A stretch of 6,625 nucleotides of DNA from Methylophilaceae bacterium (GCA_010031285.1 RHAY01000038.1:1-6625); one strand, 5' to 3'. Numbered from the stretch's first letter, positions 1 through 6,453 are shown. Translations and numbers: made by a program. Notes: generated from the sequence alone by a model not told the origin.

Positions 1-32
1 ATTACGCGGTCATGTAAAGGGCGAATTTTCAT
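1..32 (-). CDS. groES: GroES co-chaperonin, N-terminal fragment (runs off left edge)
   Basis: Only the first ten codons are in the window. They read MKIRPLHDRV, the near-invariant N-terminus of bacterial GroES/Cpn10, the heptameric lid of the GroEL folding chamber in the cytoplasm. The start is set by an AGGAG ribosome binding site at about 41-45 on this strand, 8 bases before the ATG. The other nearby ATG (complement of 35-37) is followed at once by TGA and is excluded. A CIRCE operator 60 bp upstream supports the call, since groESL is the classical HrcA target. groEL is expected further left, outside the window. The fragment is very short, but the peptide, the ribosome site and the operator all agree. 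Confidence 0.9.
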   Translation of the reverse strand, partial: MKIRPLHDRV

Positions 33-91
33 TTCATATTCTCCTAATAGTGTATTCTTTGAAAATTAAACAAAATCGAAAACACGAGTGA

Positions 92-118
92 TTAGCACTC
101 AATGTCATAGAGTGCTAA
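92..118. promoter_or_regulatory. CIRCE element (HrcA operator)
   Basis: The sequence is TTAGCACTC, nine bases, then GAGTGCTAA. This is an exact match to the CIRCE consensus, the inverted repeat bound by the heat-shock repressor HrcA. It lies 60 bp upstream of groES, and 70 bp upstream of the aldo/keto reductase gene on the other strand. A third half-site-like GAGTG sits at 86-90, pairing with CACTC at 96-100. I could not pick out a convincing sigma-70 or sigma-32 promoter for groES around it. By family knowledge it represses groESL in unstressed cells. An effect on the rightward operon is possible but is only inferred from position. Confidence 0.95.
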
Positions 119-188
119 TAATAGGGACGAAAGCCTAAAATTTCAAGTGTTATTTCATTAAATATATGAATTTAAACATTATTTTTAT

Positions 189-1265
189 ATGAGCTATTAC
201 ATAGAAAAAAAAGATTATCGAAGGCTTGGACAGTCGGATTTACTTATTTCACCTATTACCTTAGGCACCATGACCTTTGGAGAACAAAATTCAGAATCCG
301 AGGCATTTTTACAGCTTGATTGGGCTATATCTAGCGGCATTAATTTTATTGATACTGCCGAAATGTATCCTGTACCACCCAAAGAAAATACTTTTACGAA
401 AACCGAAATAATTCTGGGTTGTTGGTTAAAAAAACAAAAAAGGGAAGATGTTGTCTTAGCAACTAAAGCTGCAGGTCCAAGAAGAGCGCTTAACTGGATT
501 CGAAATGGACCTCAAGCCTTCGATGAGAAAAATTTACGTGAGGCAGTAGAAGGATCTTTAAAAAGACTCCAAACAGATTATATCGATCTATATCAACTCC
601 ATTGGCCTGAAAGAAATGTGCCTATGTTTGGCCAATATAAATTTGATCCTAATGCCGAGATGGAAGGCTCAAAATTAAAAGAGTGGGTATCAATTCATGA
701 ACAGCTAGAAGCATTGGGCAAACTTGTGCAAGAAGGGAAGATTAAATATATCGGTATCTCAAATGAACAATCTTGGGGTGTGATGGAATTTATTCGTATT
801 GCTAGAGAAAAAAAATTACCTCTCATAGCTTCAATTCAAAATTGTTACAACCTCATCAATAGAGGGGTGGAGTTTGGTATGACGGAAATTTTATACCGAG
901 AAAGAATTGGATTCTTAGCATATTCACCGTTAGCTTTTGGACACCTCACTGGAAAGTATTTAAAAAAAATTGATACAAAAGGACGTGTAACACTCTTCAA
1001 AGGCTTTGCGCAAAGATATGACAAGCCGAACGTTTTCCCTGCTGTAAGAGCATACGAAAGATTAGCAACAAAATACGGCATGACTTTAACGGAGATGGCT
1101 TTGGCATTTGTCTATCATCAGTGGTTTGTTACATCAACCATCATAGGAGCGACATCGCTTGATCAGCTCAAAGAAAATATTGAGGCCTATAGCATCACAC
1201 TCTCTAAGGAGATGTTAGATGAAATTGAAATTATTCATCTCACTCATATGAACCCAGCACCTTAA
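189..1265 (+). CDS. tas: Tas-type NAD(P)H-dependent aldo/keto reductase
   Basis: A 358-residue cytoplasmic TIM-barrel oxidoreductase of the aldo/keto reductase superfamily, close in length to E. coli Tas (about 346). The N-terminal LGTMTFGEQNSE and the AEMYPVPP segment are typical of Tas. The catalytic tetrad is complete: D55, Y60, K93 and H138 (in LYQLHWP). IIGATSLDQLKENI, with GATS at 320-323, is the C-terminal NADP-phosphate binding segment. The physiological substrate of Tas proteins is not settled; NADPH-dependent carbonyl reduction is the family reaction. The start gives about eight residues more than E. coli Tas. There is no clear Shine-Dalgarno sequence before it, but no better in-frame start is visible. 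It is the first gene of a five-gene run, and bioA begins 3 bp after its stop. Confidence 0.88.
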   Translation: MSYYIEKKDYRRLGQSDLLISPITLGTMTFGEQNSESEAFLQLDWAISSGINFIDTAEMYPVPPKENTFTKTEIILGCWLKKQKREDVVLATKAAGPRRALNWIRNGPQAFDEKNLREAVEGSLKRLQTDYIDLYQLHWPERNVPMFGQYKFDPNAEMEGSKLKEWVSIHEQLEALGKLVQEGKIKYIGISNEQSWGVMEFIRIAREKKLPLIASIQNCYNLINRGVEFGMTEILYRERIGFLAYSPLAFGHLTGKYLKKIDTKGRVTLFKGFAQRYDKPNVFPAVRAYERLATKYGMTLTEMALAFVYHQWFVTSTIIGATSLDQLKENIEAYSITLSKEMLDEIEIIHLTHMNPAP

Positions 1266-1268
1266 TAT

Positions 1269-2573
1269 ATGAAGAATCAGTATTACATTGATAGAAGCTT
1301 AAAAAGTTTGTGGAATCCATGTACGCAAATGAAAATTCAACAGGCGCAATCTATCATCCCTATTAGGCGCGGCGACGGTATTTGGCTCTATGACTATGAC
1401 GATAAAAAATATTTAGATGCAATTAGTTCGTGGTGGGTTAATTTGTTCGGCCACAATCAAAGCGAAATAAAAAAATACATCACAGATCAACTTGATCTTG
1501 TTGAGCACGTCATGCTCGCAGGTTTAACTCATGAGCCAGCTATAAAGCTTTCTGAAAAATTAAGTAACCTCACAAATCTAAGCCACGCTTTTTATGGCAG
1601 TGATGGATCTAATGCGATTGAAATTGCTATTAAGATGAGCGTGCATCACTGGAAGAATAAAGGCCAACCTAAAAAAAATAAAATAATCTATTTGGAAAAT
1701 AGTTACCATGGTGAAACACTTGGCGCTTTATCTGTGACAGATATTAAACTCTTTCGTAAAAATTATGCTTCATTAATAAAAAAAAATAATCCTATCAAAA
1801 CACCCGATTGGCGTTATGCAGAAAAAGGTGAGACAGCGGAATCCTATGCAGTAAGATGTATTCAAGATTTAGAAAGTTATCTTGAAGATCATCATCAATA
1901 TATAGCCGCTTTTATTTTAGAGCCCCTTGTGCAATGTGCAACCGGGATGGGAATGTATCATTCAATTTATTTAGCAAAAGCAAGAGAGCTTTGCACTAAA
2001 TATCATATTCATCTTATTGACGATGAGATTGCAGTAGGTTTCGGAAGAACAGGTAAGATGTTTGCATTTGAACATGCAAATATAAAACCTGATTTTATTT
2101 GTCTTTCAAAAGGATTAACCGGCGGCTATCTTCCTTTATCAGCTGTGTTAACAACGGATAACATTTATATGGCCTTTTATGAAGACAAGATAGAGAAAGG
2201 CTTTCTTCATTCACACAGTTATACCGGTAACCCACTTGCTTGCAGCGCTGCACTTGGCACATTAAATTATTTTGAAAATCATGATGTGATTAATCAAAAC
2301 TATAAAACCTCAGCTTATATTTCAGAGCGCATGAAGACGTTCTCAATATTACCTATTTCTAATTTAAGAAATATAGGAATGATATGGGCGTTTGACCTTC
2401 AGGGGGTTACAAAAGTGGTACTTAAAAAAATAACTACAAAAGCTATCGATCGTGGACTTCTAATCAGACCGATAGGACATACCATTTATTTCATGCCGCC
2501 TTATATTATTAATCATGATGAAGTAGATTTTATGATTGATATTGCTTTCAAAGTTATTCAGTCATCCATATAA
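1269..2573 (+). CDS. bioA: Adenosylmethionine-8-amino-7-oxononanoate aminotransferase (DAPA synthase)
   Basis: A PLP-dependent fold-type I (class III) aminotransferase of 434 residues; E. coli BioA has 429. It converts 7-keto-8-aminopelargonate to 7,8-diaminopelargonate with S-adenosylmethionine as amino donor, the penultimate-but-one step of biotin synthesis. Markers in order are LWNPCTQM (14-21), ISSWWVNLFGHN, HVMLAGLTHEPA, YGSDGSNAIEIA (phosphate contact), NSYHGETLGALSVTD, LEPLVQCATGM, DDEIAVGFGRTG, the PLP lysine K281 in LSKGLTGG, HSHSYTGNPLAC, and LIRPIGHTIYFMPPYI near the C-terminus. C18 stands where E. coli has substrate-contacting Tyr17; as I recall, the WxPCTQM form is usual in many proteobacterial BioA proteins, so this is probably not a defect. 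No other biotin gene is nearby. dacB begins 2 bp after its stop. Confidence 0.95.
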   Translation: MKNQYYIDRSLKSLWNPCTQMKIQQAQSIIPIRRGDGIWLYDYDDKKYLDAISSWWVNLFGHNQSEIKKYITDQLDLVEHVMLAGLTHEPAIKLSEKLSNLTNLSHAFYGSDGSNAIEIAIKMSVHHWKNKGQPKKNKIIYLENSYHGETLGALSVTDIKLFRKNYASLIKKNNPIKTPDWRYAEKGETAESYAVRCIQDLESYLEDHHQYIAAFILEPLVQCATGMGMYHSIYLAKARELCTKYHIHLIDDEIAVGFGRTGKMFAFEHANIKPDFICLSKGLTGGYLPLSAVLTTDNIYMAFYEDKIEKGFLHSHSYTGNPLACSAALGTLNYFENHDVINQNYKTSAYISERMKTFSILPISNLRNIGMIWAFDLQGVTKVVLKKITTKAIDRGLLIRPIGHTIYFMPPYIINHDEVDFMIDIAFKVIQSSI

Positions 2574-2575
2574 AC

Positions 2576-3973
2576 ATGCGAATACTGCTATTTATCTCTT
2601 TCTTATGGTGGGATGCCGTATTTGCGGATCCGAATATTGATACAATAAATAAAATACTTAATCGCTCAGAACTTTCAAAAGGTAATTACTCTCTTTATAT
2701 TAAAAATATTTCTAAAAGAGCCAAAGTTTTTAGTTATAACGAACAAAAAGCTTTCAATCCGGCCTCTGCTATGAAATTAGTTACGACATACGCCGGGCTA
2801 CAGCTCTTAGGCCCACAGTATCAGTGGAAGACGGAAGTGCTTTATAAAGGCAATATAAAAAATAAACATCTATACGGTGACCTCATTATTCGAGGGTATG
2901 GCGATCCCACTCTCACCTATGCAGATCTTTCAGAAATTATCGAAAGAGTTAAACAGCAGGGCATTCAACACATTCATGGTGATATTATTATTGATGAAAG
3001 TTTTTTTGGCGAACTACAAAATCAAGATCTTATTGACGATAAAAAATATCGCGCTTATAACGTGAATCCAAAATCTTTCGTTGTGAATGAAAATACAATC
3101 AATTTTAATTTTTCAATAGACAATGAAAAAATTAATATACAAACTTTCCCTGAAATCCCAACATTAAAAGTCATTAATCGTTTAAAACTTTCGGACCAAG
3201 GTTGCAACGAATGGAAGGATGCTCTTGGTTATGAGGTGGAAACAAAATCTAATGTAACGGAGATTGTATTCAATGGGGCCTTTGATAAAGCATGCGATAG
3301 TAAAGATATTGATTTATCAATATTAAGTGCCAATCGCTTATTTAAAGAGCTATTTGAAAAACTTTGGAAAATGCACGGGGGAATTATTGAGGGAAATTTT
3401 AAAAATATATATCAAAGGGATACTGATACACATAAGCTATATGAGCACCAATCAAGACCTTTAAGTCTTGTCGTGAGAGATATAAATAAATATAGCCAAA
3501 ATCTAATTGCTAGAAATCTATCGCTCACCATGCTGGCAGAAAATAACGGCTCTCCAATCACTGAAAATGAGGCGGGAAGATTTACTAAAGAGTTTTTGAT
3601 AAAGCAAAAATTGAAGCTTGATTCTCTTGAGATGGATAATGGTGCCGGACTTTCAAGAAATGCGAAAATAAGTGCAGAGGATTTGTCTTTCTTATTAGAA
3701 AAAGCATATAGCAGTCTTTATATGCCTGAATTTATTGCATCGCTTCCGAATATTGGTATTGACGGTACATTGAAAAATAGAGGAAAAAAATTATCTGTTT
3801 CTAAGCATGCTTATTTAAAAACCGGTAGCATCCAAAATGTGAGTGCTATTGCAGGATATATTTTTGATAAAAATAACGATATAAAAGTTTTTGTATTTAT
3901 GGCGAATGACCCTAAGGCAAACGAATCATCTAAAATACAAGATGATCTTATTGAATGGGCTTATCTTAATTGA
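2576..3973 (+). CDS. dacB: D-alanyl-D-alanine carboxypeptidase/endopeptidase, PBP4 family (peptidase S13)
   Basis: A 465-residue periplasmic penicillin-binding protein; E. coli DacB has 477. The family removes the terminal D-Ala from peptidoglycan stem peptides and cuts DD-crosslinks. All three active-site motifs are present and well spaced: SxxK as S64-AM-K67 (NPASAMKLVTTYAGLQLLG), SxN as S307-Q-N309 (YSQNLIARNL), and KTG at 415-417 (LKTGSIQNVSAIAGY). The long gap between the first two holds the extra domains typical of class C low-molecular-mass PBPs, including the RGYGDPTL segment. A short signal peptide covers residues 1-17, with likely cleavage VFA/DPN. The start lies 2 bp after the bioA stop with no clear ribosome site, which suggests translational coupling. 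Confidence 0.93.
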   Translation: MRILLFISFLWWDAVFADPNIDTINKILNRSELSKGNYSLYIKNISKRAKVFSYNEQKAFNPASAMKLVTTYAGLQLLGPQYQWKTEVLYKGNIKNKHLYGDLIIRGYGDPTLTYADLSEIIERVKQQGIQHIHGDIIIDESFFGELQNQDLIDDKKYRAYNVNPKSFVVNENTINFNFSIDNEKINIQTFPEIPTLKVINRLKLSDQGCNEWKDALGYEVETKSNVTEIVFNGAFDKACDSKDIDLSILSANRLFKELFEKLWKMHGGIIEGNFKNIYQRDTDTHKLYEHQSRPLSLVVRDINKYSQNLIARNLSLTMLAENNGSPITENEAGRFTKEFLIKQKLKLDSLEMDNGAGLSRNAKISAEDLSFLLEKAYSSLYMPEFIASLPNIGIDGTLKNRGKKLSVSKHAYLKTGSIQNVSAIAGYIFDKNNDIKVFVFMANDPKANESSKIQDDLIEWAYLN

Positions 3974-3977
3974 ACCT

Positions 3978-3984
3978 GAGGGGG
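3978..3984 (+). promoter_or_regulatory. Strong ribosome binding site for the FKBP gene
   Basis: The sequence GAGGGGG lies seven bases before the ATG at 3992, in the 18-bp gap after dacB. It is by far the best Shine-Dalgarno sequence in the five-gene run, where the first three genes have none that is obvious. It fixes the FKBP start, and suggests this gene is translated independently and more strongly than those before it. Confidence 0.7.
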
Positions 3985-3991
3985 TGTTAAT

Positions 3992-4456
3992 ATGCGATAT
4001 ATAAACATTATTAAATCTATTTTAGCTTTCAGCATCATTTTATTTAATGTTGATTTGGCATTCGCTGAGTCACAAATCTCACAAAAGGAAATAAAATTGG
4101 AAAAAAATATTACTTCATTAATTATTAAAGATACTGTCTTAGGAAATGGACGACAAGCCGAAAAAGGCCTCGCTGTGACAGTTCATTACTCTGGTTGGTT
4201 ATATGATCCGAATCAAAAAGATGGTAAAGGTAAAAAATTTGATAGCTCACTAGATCGAAATGATCCTTTTGTATTTAATTTAGGGGCTGGTCAAGTGATT
4301 CGAGGCTGGGATGACGGGGTGGATGGCATGAAAATTCATGGTAAAAGAACGCTCATCATTCCTCCAGATATGGGTTATGGTTCTCGAGGCGCTGGTGGTG
4401 TAATTCCTCCGAACGCTACTTTAATTTTTGATGTTGAGTTGCTCGGAGTTAAATAA
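3992..4456 (+). CDS. Periplasmic FKBP-type peptidyl-prolyl cis-trans isomerase
   Basis: A 154-residue single-domain FKBP that catalyses cis-trans isomerisation of X-Pro bonds and so assists protein folding. Residues 1-25 form a signal peptide (positive start, hydrophobic core, likely cleavage AFA/ES), so it should act in the periplasm. A short linker is followed by the FKBP domain at about 46-154. The pocket residues known from human FKBP12 are all conserved: Y66, F83, D84, V102, I103, W106, Y129 and F146. The segments VTVHYSGWLYD, FNLGAGQVIRGWDDGVDGM and IPPDMGYGSRGAGG are textbook family motifs. A lysine/glycine-rich loop (PNQKDGKGKK, 73-82) sits before the FDSS strand. There are no extra dimerisation or chaperone domains. 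Its stop overlaps the start of the next gene by one base. Confidence 0.94.
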   Translation: MRYINIIKSILAFSIILFNVDLAFAESQISQKEIKLEKNITSLIIKDTVLGNGRQAEKGLAVTVHYSGWLYDPNQKDGKGKKFDSSLDRNDPFVFNLGAGQVIRGWDDGVDGMKIHGKRTLIIPPDMGYGSRGAGGVIPPNATLIFDVELLGVK

Positions 4457-4875
4457 TGAAAGCTAGAGTCAAATGGATCGAAAATGTATGTTTCATAGGT
4501 GAATCTGAGTCTAACCATTCTGTTATTCTTGATGGCCCTGAAGAACTGGGGGGCAGAAAACTAGGTATGCGACCCATGGAGATGCTTCTCATAGGTATGG
4601 GGGGGTGCACATCATTTGATGTTGTAACGATTCTAAAGAAATCAAGACAAGCTATCACTGATTGTTATGCTGAAATTGAAGCTGAAAGGGCCGATACAAC
4701 CCCTAAGGTTTTCACAAAGATCCATATTCATTTTGTGTTAAAAGGTAAAGACTTGGATAAAGATCAAATAGACCGTGCGATTAAATTATCTGCTGAAAAA
4801 TATTGTTCGGCATCGATTATGTTATCTAAGTCAGTCGAAATTACACACGATTTCGAAATTAAAGAGGACGCATAA
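4456..4875 (+). CDS. OsmC/Ohr-family protein, YhfA type
   Basis: A 139-residue cytoplasmic protein of the OsmC/Ohr superfamily. It resembles E. coli YhfA (134 residues) along its whole length: MxARVKWxE start, FxGESxSxH, the PMEM helix, GGCTSFDVVTIL, RQAITDC, VFTKIHIHF and the LSAEKYCSASIML helix. The two cysteines that form the OsmC-family peroxidase site are present as C51 (GGC) and C117 (KYC), so thiol-dependent reduction of organic hydroperoxides is possible. The function of the YhfA branch itself is not established. The start overlaps the FKBP stop in a TAATG, with GGAG 8 bases before it, so translation is probably coupled. It is the last gene of the plus-strand run and converges on the arsR-type gene 8 bp away. 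Confidence 0.9.
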   Translation: MKARVKWIENVCFIGESESNHSVILDGPEELGGRKLGMRPMEMLLIGMGGCTSFDVVTILKKSRQAITDCYAEIEAERADTTPKVFTKIHIHFVLKGKDLDKDQIDRAIKLSAEKYCSASIMLSKSVEITHDFEIKEDA

Positions 4876-4893
4876 AAACAATTTTATTTCGAA
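4852..4893. terminator. Possible weak bidirectional hairpin between convergent genes
   Basis: TTCGAAAT at 4852-4859 pairs with ATTTCGAA at 4886-4893; after one mismatch, three more A-T pairs follow inward. It spans the ends of the yhfA-type gene and the arsR-type gene, so it could slow transcription from both sides. The stem is short, the loop is about 18 bases, there is no strong U tract, and each arm contains a self-complementary TTCGAA, so the call is weak. Confidence 0.25.
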
Positions 4894-5192
4894 CAGTAAT
4901 GTTCATATAAAAGACCCATGATTGATTGTGCTATTTGACTTACGGATGAGTAGTAAATAAGTTTTCCTTCGCGTCTCGTTTTAACTAACCCTTCAGTTCT
5001 TAACACTGTCAGCTGTTGTGACAGGGTTGGCTGATGTATTTGTAAGCTTTCTTCTAGTTCACTAACGCACTTTTCACCTTGACTTATCTCACAAAGAAGC
5101 ATCATTCTATCTCTATTGGATAAGACAGACATTAGTTTGCAAGCTTTATCAGCCGAAGACATCATTTTCTTTAAGTTAATTTTTTGAGCCAT
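4884..5192 (-). CDS. ArsR-family persulfide-sensing repressor, BigR/SqrR/YgaV type
   Basis: A 102-residue winged-helix repressor. The HTH region is SELEESLQIHQPTLSQQLTVLRTEGLV (about 44-70), followed by the wing KTRREGKLIYYSS (71-83). The motifs NRDRMMLLCEISQGE and LVKTRREG are those of the BigR/SqrR/HlyU branch rather than of metal sensors; I see no CxCxxC-type arsenic or zinc site. C34 and C100 are 66 residues apart, the same spacing as the sensing pairs I recall for BigR (C42/C108), SqrR (C41/C107) and HlyU (C38/C104). In those proteins persulfides link the two cysteines through sulfur atoms and DNA is released. C18 and C42 are extra. AAGGA 7 bases upstream fixes the start. It diverges from the operon it probably controls. 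No duplicate regulator is seen. Confidence 0.88.
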   Translation of the reverse strand: MAQKINLKKMMSSADKACKLMSVLSNRDRMMLLCEISQGEKCVSELEESLQIHQPTLSQQLTVLRTEGLVKTRREGKLIYYSSVSQIAQSIMGLLYEHYCSK

Positions 5193-5199
5193 ACGGAAG

Positions 5200-5267
5200 T
5201 CCTTAAAATAATACTTGTAACATTATATAATTATATATAATATAAACATATAAATCATTAAAAAGGA
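5200..5267. promoter_or_regulatory. Divergent promoter/operator region of the sulfur-stress cassette
   Basis: This region lies between the repressor gene and the operon. On the plus strand TTGTAA (5215-5220) can serve as -35, with TAATAT (5238-5243, 17-bp spacer) or TATAAT (5236-5241, 15-bp spacer) as -10. On the minus strand TATAAT (complement of 5222-5227) is a good -10 for the repressor gene, though its -35 is poor. A perfect 14-bp palindrome TATATAATTATATA fills 5224-5237, between or over these elements. Ribosome sites AAGGA occur on both sides: complement of 5200-5204 for the repressor and 5263-5267 for the operon. One repressor bound at the palindrome would cover both promoters. The promoter assignments are by eye. 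Confidence 0.6.
5224..5237. repeat. Perfect 14-bp palindrome, candidate operator
   Basis: TATATAATTATATA reads the same on both strands. It lies in the spacer of the rightward promoter and overlaps the -10 of the leftward one. BigR-type repressors are known to bind AT-rich imperfect palindromes, so this is the best candidate operator in the window. In such AT-rich DNA a palindrome of this kind can also arise by chance. Confidence 0.5.
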
Positions 5268-5273
5268 TTATAT

Positions 5274-5618
5274 ATGACAAAGCAATACAAAGAAATTACA
5301 CACAATATCAATCAATCATTAGCTAAATTAAGAACGCAAGCACCTGATGTTATGAAAGGATTCGGTTTATTAGCCCACGCGGCAACGCAAGATGGTGCTT
5401 TGGATAAAAAAACAAAAGAACTTATTGCTTTAGCATTAGGCATTGCATCACATTGCGATGGTTGTATTGGTTTTCATACACAAGCTTTAGCTAAGCTAGG
5501 TGCTTCCCAACAGGAAGTTGTTGAAACTTTAGGTATGGCAGTTTATATGGGAGGTGGTCCATCTTTAATGTATGCTGCTGAAACACTCACAGCTTTTGAA
5601 CAGGCCAAAGCAAGCTAA
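5274..5618 (+). CDS. AhpD-like / carboxymuconolactone decarboxylase-family thiol protein
   Basis: A 114-residue all-helical cytoplasmic protein of the AhpD/CMD superfamily. The redox site is visible as E49, then C61-DG-C64, then H68, which is E-X11-C-X2-C-X3-H. This is the spacing of the proton-relay and thiol residues in mycobacterial AhpD (E118, C130, C133, H137). It is therefore likely a thiol-disulfide or peroxide-reducing protein, not a decarboxylase. The C-terminal MGGGPSLMYAAETLTAFEQ is typical of the small CMD proteins. It is the first gene behind the sulfur-stress promoter, with AAGGA six bases before the ATG, and its stop abuts the pmpA start (TAAATG). From context I infer that it handles persulfide or sulfane sulfur, or oxidised thiols, for the transporter operon; the substrate is not shown by the sequence. 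Confidence 0.87.
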   Translation: MTKQYKEITHNINQSLAKLRTQAPDVMKGFGLLAHAATQDGALDKKTKELIALALGIASHCDGCIGFHTQALAKLGASQQEVVETLGMAVYMGGGPSLMYAAETLTAFEQAKAS

Positions 5619-6026
5619 ATGATTATTCAATCAGTTATTGGTGGAGGGTTGATTGGTATCGCCGTTTCAATACTATTACTTTTTAATGGGAAAGTACTAG
5701 GTGTCAGCGGTATATTAGGCGAACTTTTTAATCACAGACTTAGCCAAAATTATTGGCGATTATTTTTTATAATAGGTCTTCTAATATCACCCATTATCTG
5801 CAATACCTTCAAGCCAATACCACTAACTGAAATGACCTCTAATAATCTATTAATTATTGCGGGTGGTTTATTGGTGGGATTTGGCAGTCGTTTAGGCTCA
5901 GGTTGTACGAGTGGTCACGGAGTATGCGGCATCGCTAGATTTTCCCTAAGATCTTTAATTGCAACAATGACATTTATCCTATTTGGCTTCATGACGGTAT
6001 ATGTTATGCAAAAGATGCTGATATGA
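5619..6026 (+). CDS. pmpA: YeeE/YedE-family membrane protein, N-terminal-half type (PmpA)
   Basis: A 135-residue inner-membrane protein with about four hydrophobic segments (roughly 4-22, 46-62, 75-90, 108-130). The signature GFGSRLGSGCTSGHGVCGIARFSLRSL (87-113) contains C96 and C103. It is the hallmark of YeeE/YedE transporters, whose full-length members such as TsuA take up thiosulfate through relayed cysteine contacts. The early LGVSGILG segment is typical of PmpA. Full-length YeeE proteins are about 350 residues; here the function is split between this gene and the next. Translation is probably coupled to both neighbours, since the start directly follows the previous stop and its own stop overlaps pmpB in an ATGA. 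The cargo (thiosulfate, persulfide or another sulfur species) cannot be read from the sequence. Confidence 0.9.
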   Translation: MIIQSVIGGGLIGIAVSILLLFNGKVLGVSGILGELFNHRLSQNYWRLFFIIGLLISPIICNTFKPIPLTEMTSNNLLIIAGGLLVGFGSRLGSGCTSGHGVCGIARFSLRSLIATMTFILFGFMTVYVMQKMLI

Positions 6027-6430
6027 GCGCCATCATATCTTTATTGGTGGGTATCATTTTTGGCATAGGCCTAATCATCGCCCAAATGACTAATCCATTA
6101 AAAATTATTGGATTTTTAACTTTTGGTGAAAATTGGGATCCTTCATTATTATTTGTTATGGCTTCCGCAGTCTTTATTAGTTTTTTTGCATTTAGTTTTG
6201 GTAAACAGAAAAATCAAACATTACTTAATTTAGATTTTGAAATACCCAAGCGCAATGACATTGATTTGTCTCTGTTAGTAGGTGCAGCTTTATTTGGAAT
6301 AGGCTGGGGTATGGTAGGCTTTTGTCCTGCCCCTGCAATTGTATCTTTGGCATTTGGTAATTTACAAACATTATTGTTTGTTATATCAATGTTAATAGGT
6401 ATAAGCTTAGTGAAAATTATAAAAAAATAA
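6023..6430 (+). CDS. pmpB: YeeE/YedE-family membrane protein, C-terminal-half type (PmpB)
   Basis: A 135-residue inner-membrane partner of PmpA, also with about four hydrophobic segments (roughly 4-20, 41-59, 83-99, 113-131). Family markers are the early QMTNPLKIIGFL (21-32), NWDPSLLFVM (37-46), and LVGAALFGIGWGMVGFCPAPAIVSLAFG (85-112) with C101. That CPxPA cysteine is expected to line the sulfur pathway as the counterpart of the last conserved cysteine of TsuA. PmpA and PmpB have equal lengths and related topology, consistent with a two-subunit version of one duplicated transporter. The gene overlaps pmpA by 4 bp (ATGA) and has no ribosome site of its own. Its end (KIIKK-stop) is part of a 16-bp inverted repeat shared with the convergent neighbour. 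Confidence 0.9.
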   Translation: MSAIISLLVGIIFGIGLIIAQMTNPLKIIGFLTFGENWDPSLLFVMASAVFISFFAFSFGKQKNQTLLNLDFEIPKRNDIDLSLLVGAALFGIGWGMVGFCPAPAIVSLAFGNLQTLLFVISMLIGISLVKIIKK

Positions 6431-6453
6431 TTAAATCATTTTTTTATAATTTT
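6413..6453. terminator. 16-bp perfect inverted repeat, candidate bidirectional terminator
   Basis: The left arm AAAATTATAAAAAAAT (6413-6428) and right arm ATTTTTTTATAATTTT (6438-6453) are perfect complements around a 9-base loop. Each arm lies within the 3' end of one of two convergent genes. The stem is entirely A-U in RNA, hence weak per base pair but long. On the plus strand the descending arm is U-rich, ending UUUUU, and the same holds on the minus strand. No other terminator is seen for either gene. Confidence 0.55.

Noticed and set aside
166..192. Eight-codon open frame (ATG at 166) whose TGA overlaps the tas start in an ATGA
   Set aside because: There is no ribosome binding site before it and the encoded peptide (MNLNIIFI) is what AT-rich DNA gives by chance. 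It could be a leader peptide, but nothing supports that.
845..1081. Minus-strand open frame of 78 codons
   Set aside because: It lies wholly inside the tas coding region, has no family resemblance, and is a shadow of that gene.
1320..1326. Cysteine (C18) in BioA where E. coli has Tyr17, as a possible loss-of-function change
   Set aside because: The WxPCTQM form is, to my knowledge, common in proteobacterial BioA proteins, and all other active-site motifs are intact.
2877..3065. Plus-strand open frame of 62 codons
   Set aside because: Out-of-frame shadow inside dacB, whose own frame has all catalytic motifs.
4449..4658. Minus-strand open frame of 69 codons
   Set aside because: Antisense shadow of the yhfA-type gene, which is clearly real.
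5619..6430. pmpA and pmpB as one YeeE gene broken by a frameshift
   Set aside because: The split form is a known arrangement, each half has its own complete motifs and start, and the ATGA overlap is typical of coupled genes.
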